DNA of 11,877 nucleotides from contig JAHFBQ010000006.1 of the NCBI GenBank assembly GCA_023249935.1, positions 1-11,877 on the forward strand. The letters are read 5' to 3'. The first letter of the stretch is position 1. Each line of letters opens with the position of its first letter. Shown here one piece after another: positions 5,792 through 11,726 of the stretch. Source of the DNA: a bacterium (GTDB lineage Bacteria > Babelota > Babeliae > Babelales > RVW-14). Below the pieces are notes generated by a model, which was not told where the DNA came from, did no database searches, and was given only the letters and a program-made list of their open reading frames with translations. Made by a program: the position numbers and the translations under genes.

Positions 5792-7249
5792 GTGGTAGTC
5801 ATCTGGGACGAATTTCTAAAAATCTTAAAAGAAGAAGCCGGCAGCCAGCTTGTTGAGACCTGGTTTAAGTCGGTTCGTCTCGATACATGGAACAGTAGCA
5901 CCCAGCACATTGTGTTGCGGGCACCCAACCAATTTGTTCGATCCTGGATTCAAGACCACTACACAGAATTGATAAAAAAACACTTAGGACGGCTGCTCAA
6001 TGCAACACAGCTTAAGGTTCATGTACTGTGCAAAGAGGACGCCAACGATACAAAATCGATCATCCCCGCTTCCGTTACCGCACAAGATGATTTGACTTCC
6101 TCATTTTTAGCTCAAAGTAGCACTCGCAAACAGACAACCTCATCAAGCCAAGCGCTCGTTACTCGAGACACCAAAACAGCTCTTGTCAGTAAAGACCGAA
6201 AAACCAAAAAACGTGACGGCGCTCACATTAATCCAGCCTACACGTTTGATTCATTTGTTGTCGGCCCAACCAATTCACTTGCTCATGCAGCAGCCTATGC
6301 GATAGGCGAAAATTTGGGCAAAATTTATAACCCACTCTACATTTACGGCAGCACCGGACTTGGGAAAACCCATCTGCTGCACGCCATAGCCAACGAAGTA
6401 AAGAAACAAAACCCTTCGTTGGCCATTGCATACGAAACCTCAGATAATTTTATTAATGAGTTTATTAATTCAATCCGCTTTGATCGTTCTGACCAATTTC
6501 GTAAACGTTATGAAACTATCGATCTGTTCCTGCTTGATGACATCCAGTTTTTTTCCAACAAAGAGCAAACGCAAGAAATTTTTTTCCATATCTTCAACTC
6601 GCTGTACGAACGGCAAAAACAGATCATCCTTTCAAGCGATACTTTTCCTCAAGAAATTAAAGGTCTGCAAAACCGCTTAAAATCACGCATGGAATGGGGA
6701 CTGGTTGCGGACATTCAAATGCCTGACCTAGAAACTAAAATCGCCATTCTCAAAAAAAAGGCCGCCCTCAATAACATGCAACTTGCTGACGAGGTTGCCG
6801 ATTTTATCGCCTCTCGCGTACTCTCCAATATCCGGGAACTGGAGGGAGCACTCATTCGCGTTGGCGCATTCGCTTCGTTGACCAATACCCCCATTTCTCT
6901 GGAAATGGCCCGCAAAGTATTGCTCAACCTGGGACATACACAGGAGAGGAAGCGTGAGAATATCGCGCTGGAAAATATTATTCGCATTGTCTCTCGCTAC
7001 TACGATGTGAGCCCCGTAGACATCAAAAGCAAAAGCAGGCACAAAGATATCGCTGCTGTACGCCAAGTGACCTTTTATCTGATGAAAAAATTAACCTACA
7101 ATTCTTTGCAGGCAATTGGTACTGTAGTTGGCGGCCGCGATCACTCAACAGTTATCCATGCCGTACAAAAGGTTGAAGCAATGGTCGCGGTTGACAAACA
7201 ATTCGAAGCAAAAATTAAACAGCTGGAACACGAAATCGTGACTGGCTAA
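5792..7249 (+). CDS. dnaA: Chromosomal replication initiator protein DnaA
   Basis: DnaA binds origin DNA, unwinds it as an ATP-bound filament and loads the helicase. I place the start at GTG 5792 because GAGGA (5783-5787) precedes it and the product then begins MVVIWDEFLKIL, as DnaA proteins usually do. An in-frame ATG at 5720 would add 24 unconserved residues and has no ribosome site. In the 485-aa numbering, domain I covers about 1-70 and a Ser/Thr/Lys-rich linker about 80-145. The AAA+ domain follows, with Walker A GSTGLGKT (186-193), Walker B LLDD (247-250), a sensor 1 region ILSSD, and sensor 2 SNIRELEGAL with its Arg near 348. Domain IV ends with the DNA-binding signature GGRDHSTV (447-454). 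The Walker A reads G-S-T-G in place of the common G-G-V-G. All key residues are present. Confidence 0.97.
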   Translation: MVVIWDEFLKILKEEAGSQLVETWFKSVRLDTWNSSTQHIVLRAPNQFVRSWIQDHYTELIKKHLGRLLNATQLKVHVLCKEDANDTKSIIPASVTAQDDLTSSFLAQSSTRKQTTSSSQALVTRDTKTALVSKDRKTKKRDGAHINPAYTFDSFVVGPTNSLAHAAAYAIGENLGKIYNPLYIYGSTGLGKTHLLHAIANEVKKQNPSLAIAYETSDNFINEFINSIRFDRSDQFRKRYETIDLFLLDDIQFFSNKEQTQEIFFHIFNSLYERQKQIILSSDTFPQEIKGLQNRLKSRMEWGLVADIQMPDLETKIAILKKKAALNNMQLADEVADFIASRVLSNIRELEGALIRVGAFASLTNTPISLEMARKVLLNLGHTQERKRENIALENIIRIVSRYYDVSPVDIKSKSRHKDIAAVRQVTFYLMKKLTYNSLQAIGTVVGGRDHSTVIHAVQKVEAMVAVDKQFEAKIKQLEHEIVTG

Positions 7250-7262
7250 GCTGGTACTTGCA

Positions 7263-7283
7263 GAGGTTCTTTTGAAGAACCTT
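7263..7283 (+). other. Stem-loop between dnaA and the duplicated-domain lipoprotein gene
   Basis: Eight perfect base pairs (AGGTTCTT 7264-7271 with AAGAACCT 7275-7282), plus one G-T pair, around a TTG loop, 14 nt after the dnaA stop. The stem resembles a terminator, but CCTACTGG follows it with no T-run, so strong termination is not expected. It could be a weak attenuator, a processing site or an mRNA-stability element between two co-directional genes. Confidence 0.5.
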
Positions 7284-7314
7284 CCTACTGGTGCGGATTA
7301 AGGAGCGTAGTAGC

Positions 7315-8457
7315 ATGATGAAGTATTCTCTTCTCAAAATCTGTTTTTTGGTTATTTCTGCTTTAGTATTGCACAGCTGTGCCTACAAAAAAGCCACCCC
7401 ACCACCAGCTCAAAAACCGCTGGTACAAGCACAAACACCCCAAGTAGCACCACAACCAACACCTCCCGTAACGGCCACGCCAGCGCAACCATCGGCAGAT
7501 ACCTCTGACATAACAACCAAGCCTGGTTTTTTGGGTAAATCTACGAACCCTGAGAAGGAAGCCAAGGCGGTTGTTGAATCAATGGCTAGACAAGGAGATA
7601 CAGAAAGTCGACGTAGAAACCTAACATTTTACATACAGAATGTCAGCGGTATCACCTTGTATGCAACCTGTTTTTCCTACGTCAAATTACATCGATCTCA
7701 GAATTGGCGCTGGCGTAAATCTGAAGTCATAGAAATTCCGCCAAAGAGCAAAGCTCCATGCACAATACAATTTCGCGATGATTTCATTGATAGTCGTCAC
7801 ACTTTTGCTGCACTGGCTGTCTTTCCCGATCACGCTCAAGCTGATGATGTTACGTATGAAATTTTACGAGATGAAAACAAACTCGATCTCGATCAAGTGA
7901 TAGAAATAGAAAATAAAACAGTCCAGGTTGGTATCGAACGCTATGGCTTTAGGGAAGCATTTTACGATTATAACTTTGTAGACGATAAAGAAAAACCAAT
8001 AAATTTGCACGCTGAACTAGATTTTTTTGTTCAAAATAAAATGGGCAAACCGATATTTGTTACCGGCTTTATTTATGCCAAGAAAGCCAAAGGTCGCTGG
8101 ATTTCCGCAGAAGATGCAAAAGACGATATGAGCGTATGGAGATTCTATAAAACCAAGGTTTTACGCCTTGAAAGCGATCAAACCGGCCTCATTGACGTGG
8201 ATAGCATTGTTCCACAACGAGATCGCTCCTATGTACGAGGCTATCTTGGCGTTTTTGATGAAGAAAACGAACAAGATGCCCATCTTAAAACCTACGAATT
8301 GCTTTCTGATCAAGAAAGAATTAGTATTGGGACACTTTCCAAGCGCCAGGGACGGACCATTGTACTCGAAGTCGAGAAATATGGGGTATCCAATGATATT
8401 ATCGAGTTTACGGTAAAACCGATCCGCTGGATTGATTTCACTAAAATTGTGCGCTAG
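7315..8457 (+). CDS. Lipoprotein with two related tandem domains (380 aa), function unknown
   Basis: The ATG at 7315 follows AGGAG (7301-7305); a second ATG comes directly after it, and a GTG at 7291 lies upstream of the ribosome site and is rejected. The signal ends in a lipobox L-H-S-C with Cys22. Residues about 28-62 are a Pro/Gln/Ala-rich linker. The rest holds two copies of one domain of about 110-125 residues. Copy 1 (about 102-212) opens LTFYIQNVSGITLYATCFSYVK and closes VQVGIERYGF. Copy 2 (about 234-358) opens LDFFVQNKMGKPIFVTGFIYAK and closes IVLEVEKYGV. Both contain a shared middle (ALAVFPD... TYEILRD against YLGVFDE... TYELLSD). The pattern of alternating hydrophobic residues suggests beta sandwiches. 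I know no named family. It stops 11 nt before rsmH, so the two are probably co-transcribed. Confidence 0.88.
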   Translation: MMKYSLLKICFLVISALVLHSCAYKKATPPPAQKPLVQAQTPQVAPQPTPPVTATPAQPSADTSDITTKPGFLGKSTNPEKEAKAVVESMARQGDTESRRRNLTFYIQNVSGITLYATCFSYVKLHRSQNWRWRKSEVIEIPPKSKAPCTIQFRDDFIDSRHTFAALAVFPDHAQADDVTYEILRDENKLDLDQVIEIENKTVQVGIERYGFREAFYDYNFVDDKEKPINLHAELDFFVQNKMGKPIFVTGFIYAKKAKGRWISAEDAKDDMSVWRFYKTKVLRLESDQTGLIDVDSIVPQRDRSYVRGYLGVFDEENEQDAHLKTYELLSDQERISIGTLSKRQGRTIVLEVEKYGVSNDIIEFTVKPIRWIDFTKIVR

Positions 8458-8468
8458 AAAAAGGGACT

Positions 8469-9392
8469 ATGAAGCCAGAAACAACACCACAGGCAGCGAT
8501 ATACCACAAGAGTGTATTACCACGCGAGGTCATAGAACAGCTCAATCTTAAGCCCGGCGGCGTCTATGTCGACGTCACTTTTGGCGGCGGGGGCCACACA
8601 CAAAGCATCCTCCAGGCAGAGCCTACCTGTAAGGTTATTGCCTTCGACTGGGACAAAATTGCACTCAAAGTTAATGGTGAGCCGCTGCAAGCCACCTTTG
8701 GACCGCGCCTTGAGCTGGTCTGGGGCAATTTTGCACATTTTGATCGATGCATGAAAAAAATACACGTCACCGGCGTCGATGGTATTCTTGCTGACTTTGG
8801 CACCTCTCAAAACCAAATCCATGAACGTGAAGGCTTTTCTTTTCGCAAAGATACTGACTTGGACATGCGCATGTCACCCGGCCATCAAAAAGTGTGGGCG
8901 CGTGATTTGCTCAACAAATGTTCGGCTAATGAACTCGCTAAGATTATTTTTGAGTATGGCGAAGATTATAATGCTACAAAGATTGCTCGAGCCATTGTTA
9001 CTGCTCGCGGCAAGAAACGGATTATGACCACTTTCGATTTGGTAGAAATTGTCGAATCGGTCATCCCATTCTCGAGAACTAAGAAAATCCATCCAGCAAC
9101 AAAAACGTTTCAAGCTTTGCGTATCGCCGTAAATCATGAACTTGATAATATCGTAAGTTTTCTTAAGGCAAGCGTGAACTATCTTAACCCCTGCGGCAGG
9201 ATTGCTTGTATCAGTTTTCACTCACTCGAAGACCGGATTGTTAAGACATTCTTTAAAGAACAGCAGAAAGTCCTTACGAACCTCACAAAAAAACCTATTA
9301 CAGCAAGCGAGGAAGAAATCGCTGCCAACGCTTCTTCTCGTTCAGCAAAGCTGCGCGTGGCTGAGAAAAGTTTACAGGTATGTAATAAGTAG
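8469..9392 (+). CDS. rsmH: 16S rRNA (cytosine(1402)-N(4))-methyltransferase RsmH
   Basis: RsmH (MraW) uses S-adenosylmethionine to methylate N4 of C1402 in 16S rRNA at the ribosomal P site. The length of 307 aa is normal. The motifs appear in order: YHKSVL (12-17) at the N-terminus, the SAM loop DVTFGGGGHT (35-44), DGILADFGTSQNQ (104-116), EGFSFRKDTDLDMRM (121-135), the family signature HPATKTFQALRIAVNHEL (208-225), GRIACISFHSLEDRIVK (243-259) and the C-terminal SSRSAKLRVAEK (289-300). DLDMRM replaces the usual PLDMRM, and G-T-S-Q-N-Q replaces G-V-S-S-x-Q, so the protein is somewhat divergent but complete. AAGGGA lies only 2 nt before the ATG, a short spacing. rsmH usually starts the division/cell-wall (dcw) cluster; here it stands alone between a lipoprotein gene and spoVG. 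Confidence 0.95.
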   Translation: MKPETTPQAAIYHKSVLPREVIEQLNLKPGGVYVDVTFGGGGHTQSILQAEPTCKVIAFDWDKIALKVNGEPLQATFGPRLELVWGNFAHFDRCMKKIHVTGVDGILADFGTSQNQIHEREGFSFRKDTDLDMRMSPGHQKVWARDLLNKCSANELAKIIFEYGEDYNATKIARAIVTARGKKRIMTTFDLVEIVESVIPFSRTKKIHPATKTFQALRIAVNHELDNIVSFLKASVNYLNPCGRIACISFHSLEDRIVKTFFKEQQKVLTNLTKKPITASEEEIAANASSRSAKLRVAEKSLQVCNK

Positions 9393-9421
9393 TTGACAAC
9401 TATATGCCCAAGAATTACATT
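9393..9421 (+). promoter_or_regulatory. Sigma-70 type promoter for spoVG
   Basis: A perfect -35 hexamer TTGACA (9393-9398) begins on the base after the rsmH stop codon. It is followed after 17 nt by TACATT (9416-9421), which matches the -10 consensus at 4 of 6. Transcription would start near 9428, giving a leader of about 100 nt before spoVG. This makes spoVG, and perhaps the tRNA and lpx genes, independent of the dnaA-rsmH transcript. Confidence 0.6.
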
Positions 9422-9439
9422 TATGAACGTGTTTAGGTC

Positions 9440-9505
9440 GTTGAGATTGTTCAATCGCAGGTGCGCATGGGCTAACCAACGCGTTGGCTAACCGACGCGC
9501 TCAAC
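9440..9505 (+). promoter_or_regulatory. Structured, repeat-containing leader of spoVG
   Basis: Several signals overlap in this 66-nt stretch. GGCTAACCAACGCG (9470-9483) is repeated as GGCTAACCGACGCG (9486-9499), 16 nt apart with one change. CCAACGCGTTGG (9476-9487) is a perfect 12-bp palindrome. CGCGTTGG (9480-9487) can instead pair with CCGACGCG (9492-9499) as an 8-bp stem with a CTAA loop. These two hairpins share 9480-9487 and so exclude each other. GTTGAG (9440-9445) can pair with CTCAAC (9500-9505) to close the region, and a small GATT/AATC hairpin lies inside. The spoVG ribosome site (9518-9524) lies just after it. It may be an RNA switch, a protein-binding site (perhaps for SpoVG itself) or a DNA operator. 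Confidence 0.45.
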
Positions 9506-9530
9506 CTAGTTGAAGACAAGGAAGCTACAC

Positions 9531-9812
9531 ATGGAAATCACAGAAGTGAAAGTTTATCCAGCAAACGAAGGCAAACTAAAAGCCTATGCAACTATGGTCT
9601 TTGACAACTGCTTTATCGTACGCGACATGAAGATTATTAAGAGCGACAAAGGGTTGTTCGTCTCTATGCCTTCACGCCGCAAAAAAGATGGTTCTTTTAA
9701 AGATATTGTGCACCCGCTTAATTCTGAAACAAGAAAAATGATTGAAGAGCGTGTGATTTTAGAGTATAATAACACAACTGGTGAAAACGCGGTTCTTGCT
9801 GAATCGATCTAG
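9531..9812 (+). CDS. spoVG: SpoVG family nucleic-acid-binding regulator
   Basis: A 93-residue SpoVG protein. Members of this small family bind DNA and RNA site-specifically and regulate varied processes (sporulation and septation in Bacillus, virulence genes in Staphylococcus and Listeria, several genes in Borrelia). The match is clear along the length: MEITEVKVYP at the start, then AYATMVFDNCFIVRDMKII, the hallmark GLFVSMPSRRKKDGSFKDIVHPLNSETRKMIEE, and a short variable tail. The ATG at 9531 has AAGGAAG 6 nt upstream (9518-9524); an upstream in-frame TTG at 9510 precedes that site and is rejected. It has its own promoter and a structured leader, and lies 20 nt before tRNA-Gln. Its targets here are unknown; it is not evidence of sporulation. 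Confidence 0.95.
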   Translation: MEITEVKVYPANEGKLKAYATMVFDNCFIVRDMKIIKSDKGLFVSMPSRRKKDGSFKDIVHPLNSETRKMIEERVILEYNNTTGENAVLAESI

Positions 9813-9832
9813 TTAAACCAGCCTCAGATCTT

Positions 9833-9907
9833 TGGGGCGTCGCCAAGTGGTAAGGCAGCGGGTTTTGGTCCCGCCACTCGGAGGTTCGAATCCTTCCGCC
9901 CCAACCA
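9833..9907 (+). tRNA. tRNA-Gln (anticodon UUG), CCA encoded
   Basis: A complete 75-nt cloverleaf. The acceptor stem TGGGGCG (9833-9839) pairs with CGCCCCA (9897-9903), followed by discriminator A and an encoded CCA (9905-9907). The D arm is GCC-AAGTGGTAA-GGC. The anticodon stem GCGGG/CCCGC encloses the loop TTTTGGT, with anticodon TTG. The T arm is GGAGG-TTCGAAT-CCTTC. It reads CAA and, by wobble, CAG codons for glutamine. It lies between spoVG (20 nt upstream) and lpxA (16 nt downstream), so it is probably cut out of a longer transcript by RNase P and 3' processing. Confidence 0.97.
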
Positions 9908-9923
9908 AAAAAAAGAGTAGTAA

Positions 9924-10739
9924 ATGAAAAATTTGAAGGCTTCTTTCGAAGAAGCCTTTTTCAATTCAGATGATACTTTCGTACACCCTACCGCTATCGT
10001 CGGGCCACATGTTGTTCTTGATAGCGGCGCCAAGATCGGCCCATATGCCGTTGTTGTTGGCAAGGTACATATCGGCGAGAATTCTCGCATTTACCCACAT
10101 GTCTCAATCGGCTTTCCTGCTGAAGACGTTAATACCCGCACTCCTCTAGGAACCGTTCGGATAGGCAAGAATTGCCAAATTCGCGAGTTTGCATCGATAG
10201 GAGCATCAAAATATCCCACGGGCACAACAAGCATTGGCGACAACTGCTATGTAATGCATTACTGCCACATTGCTCATGATGTAACACTAGAACACAACGT
10301 CGTCATGATTAACAATGTCCAACTGGGTGGCCACACCTACATAGAACACCACGCATTTTTAATGGCCAACAGCGCCACGCATCAAAATACGCGCATTGGC
10401 CAGTACACAGCGCTTGCACCGTTTAGTGGCGCAAGACAAGATCTGCCCCCTTTTTGCATCATGGATGAAAAACCTGCCGGCTTTGCAGGACTCAACATCG
10501 TGGGATTACGAAGAGCCGGCTTTAGCAGCGGTAGCTTGCAAGCAATCAAAAAGGTGGCCACGATGTTTTATCAGCAAAAATTACCGCTTGATACCATCAT
10601 GAGCGTAGTAGAAGCTGATGCATCACTTATGCAAGAAAATACCGTACATACTTTTTTGGATTTCATAAAAAAAAGTCAGCGCGGTGTTTCCCGTCGGTCC
10701 ACTATCAATACCACGGTCTCATTTGAAACAGGAGCATAG
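9924..10739 (+). CDS. lpxA: Acyl-ACP--UDP-N-acetylglucosamine O-acyltransferase (LpxA)
   Basis: LpxA performs the first step of lipid A synthesis, moving a 3-hydroxyacyl chain from acyl carrier protein to UDP-GlcNAc. The 271-aa protein has left-handed beta-helix hexapeptide repeats (from FVHPTAIVGPHVVLDSGAKIG on) and the LpxA C-terminal helices (GLRRAGFS, RGVSRR). The catalytic His is H118 (HIAHD), matching E. coli H125; H115, H137, H153 and R197 match H122, H144, H160 and R204. Two places differ: E. coli K76 aligns with N70, and the H99-R100-G101-T102 loop is rewritten as G-A-S-K with one residue lost. The acyl-ruler residue (E. coli G173) is P166. The N-terminus has about 12 extra residues before FVHP, and no later in-frame start exists. 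The ribosome site is weak (GAGTAGTAA), and a terminator-like hairpin overlaps codons 4-13. Confidence 0.92.
   Translation: MKNLKASFEEAFFNSDDTFVHPTAIVGPHVVLDSGAKIGPYAVVVGKVHIGENSRIYPHVSIGFPAEDVNTRTPLGTVRIGKNCQIREFASIGASKYPTGTTSIGDNCYVMHYCHIAHDVTLEHNVVMINNVQLGGHTYIEHHAFLMANSATHQNTRIGQYTALAPFSGARQDLPPFCIMDEKPAGFAGLNIVGLRRAGFSSGSLQAIKKVATMFYQQKLPLDTIMSVVEADASLMQENTVHTFLDFIKKSQRGVSRRSTINTTVSFETGA
9935..9961 (+). terminator. Terminator-like hairpin inside the first codons of lpxA
   Basis: A perfect 10-bp stem (AAGGCTTCTT 9936-9945 with AAGAAGCCTT 9949-9958) with a TCG loop, ending in five T (9957-9961). It begins 28 nt after the tRNA CCA end, where a tRNA terminator would be expected, yet it lies within the lpxA reading frame. 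If it works, it would release part of the spoVG/tRNA transcript and lower lpxA expression unless ribosomes starting on lpxA keep the stem open. The stem has only four G-C pairs, so strength is moderate. Confidence 0.55.
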
Positions 10740-10742
10740 TTT

Positions 10743-11726
10743 ATGATCAAGCTTGGCGTCATTGGCTTAGGACACATGGGCACCTACCACGCCTCTGTAA
10801 GCGCAGCACTCCCGTCAGCACAGTTGGTTGGCGTCGCCGATGCAAAACAGGAAAATTTTCAGAAAATTAAAGTTCCAAACGTATTTTGTACCACCGACTA
10901 TCAAGAACTCCTACCACGTGTTGATGCGGTCATCATCGCACTACCAACCGACATGCACTATGCGGTTGCCAAAGCAGCGTTACTCGCCGGCGTGCATGTT
11001 CTCATTGAAAAGCCACTCACGCGCACCGTTGCCCAAGCTGAAGAGCTTTTTAACATCGCCGCTCAAAAAGGACTCACGTTGCATGTTGGCCACGTAGAGC
11101 GCTTTAACGGTGCTTTGCAGGAGCTGAAAAAAATTATTCAAACCCCCTACCTTATCGAAATGCAACGCGTTGGCCCATTTGTCCCGCGCGTCGCTCATGA
11201 TAGCGTTATTCTCGATCTCATGATTCACGACCTGGACATCATCTTAAATTTGGTACCAGCACCGCTTGACCATTTCAATGTCATAGGCAAGAAAATCAGC
11301 TCTACCAATTGCGATATTGCAAGCGTACAGCTGGTGTTTGCAGACGACACGCTGGCAACTATTTTCTCTAGTCGAGCATCGCAAATAAAAAGCCGTAGCA
11401 TGTCGGTACATCAGGAACGAGAATTTATTCATCTCAATTTTGCCACTCAAGATCTTTCTATTCATCGCGGCGCCGCGAGCAGCATACAAGTCGGACAGGA
11501 TCAGCTACGCTATCGCCAGGAAGCGCTCATAGAACATATCTTTGTGTATAAAGACAATCCGCTTAAATTAGAAATTGAACATTTTATCAATGCCGTCAAA
11601 TCAGGCGCTGCAAGTAACCGTGCGGTCGAAGACACAGCAGCACTACGCCTTACGTTTGATATCGAAGAACGCTTAGGATTACGATGGTCGTCGGCATCAT
11701 TGCCGGCACAGGCACCCTGCCTGTAG
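10743..11726 (+). CDS. Gfo/Idh/MocA family NAD(P)-dependent oxidoreductase, GnnA-like
   Basis: A 327-aa sugar dehydrogenase of the Gfo/Idh/MocA family. The N-terminal Rossmann domain starts VIGLGHMG (GxGxxG at 8-13) and the conserved EKP lies at 89-91 (VLIEKPLTR). The C-terminal domain has VGHVERFN (115-122), RVGPFVPR (142-149) and DLMIHDLDI (158-166), whose H162-D163 fit the usual catalytic region. The VGHVERFN and RxGPFxPR stretches and the place between lpxA and lpxI resemble GnnA. GnnA oxidises UDP-GlcNAc at C3 so that GnnB can aminate it to UDP-GlcNAc3N for amide-linked lipid A, and in Acidithiobacillus gnnA and gnnB lie between lpxA and lpxB. No gnnB aminotransferase follows here, so the name stays tentative. 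AGGAG lies 8 nt before the ATG; the gap to lpxA is 3 nt, and the gene overlaps lpxI by 43 nt. Confidence 0.9.
   Translation: MIKLGVIGLGHMGTYHASVSAALPSAQLVGVADAKQENFQKIKVPNVFCTTDYQELLPRVDAVIIALPTDMHYAVAKAALLAGVHVLIEKPLTRTVAQAEELFNIAAQKGLTLHVGHVERFNGALQELKKIIQTPYLIEMQRVGPFVPRVAHDSVILDLMIHDLDIILNLVPAPLDHFNVIGKKISSTNCDIASVQLVFADDTLATIFSSRASQIKSRSMSVHQEREFIHLNFATQDLSIHRGAASSIQVGQDQLRYRQEALIEHIFVYKDNPLKLEIEHFINAVKSGAASNRAVEDTAALRLTFDIEERLGLRWSSASLPAQAPCL

Noticed and set aside
6715..7066. Two open frames (90 and 112 aa) on the minus strand within dnaA
   Set aside because: They lie opposite the conserved AAA+ and DNA-binding domains of dnaA and show no signals of their own.
9404..9436. A 10-codon frame (MPKNYIYERV) after rsmH
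   Set aside because: It overlaps the predicted spoVG promoter, lacks a ribosome site and is too short to support; I also saw no sign of an ftsL remnant.
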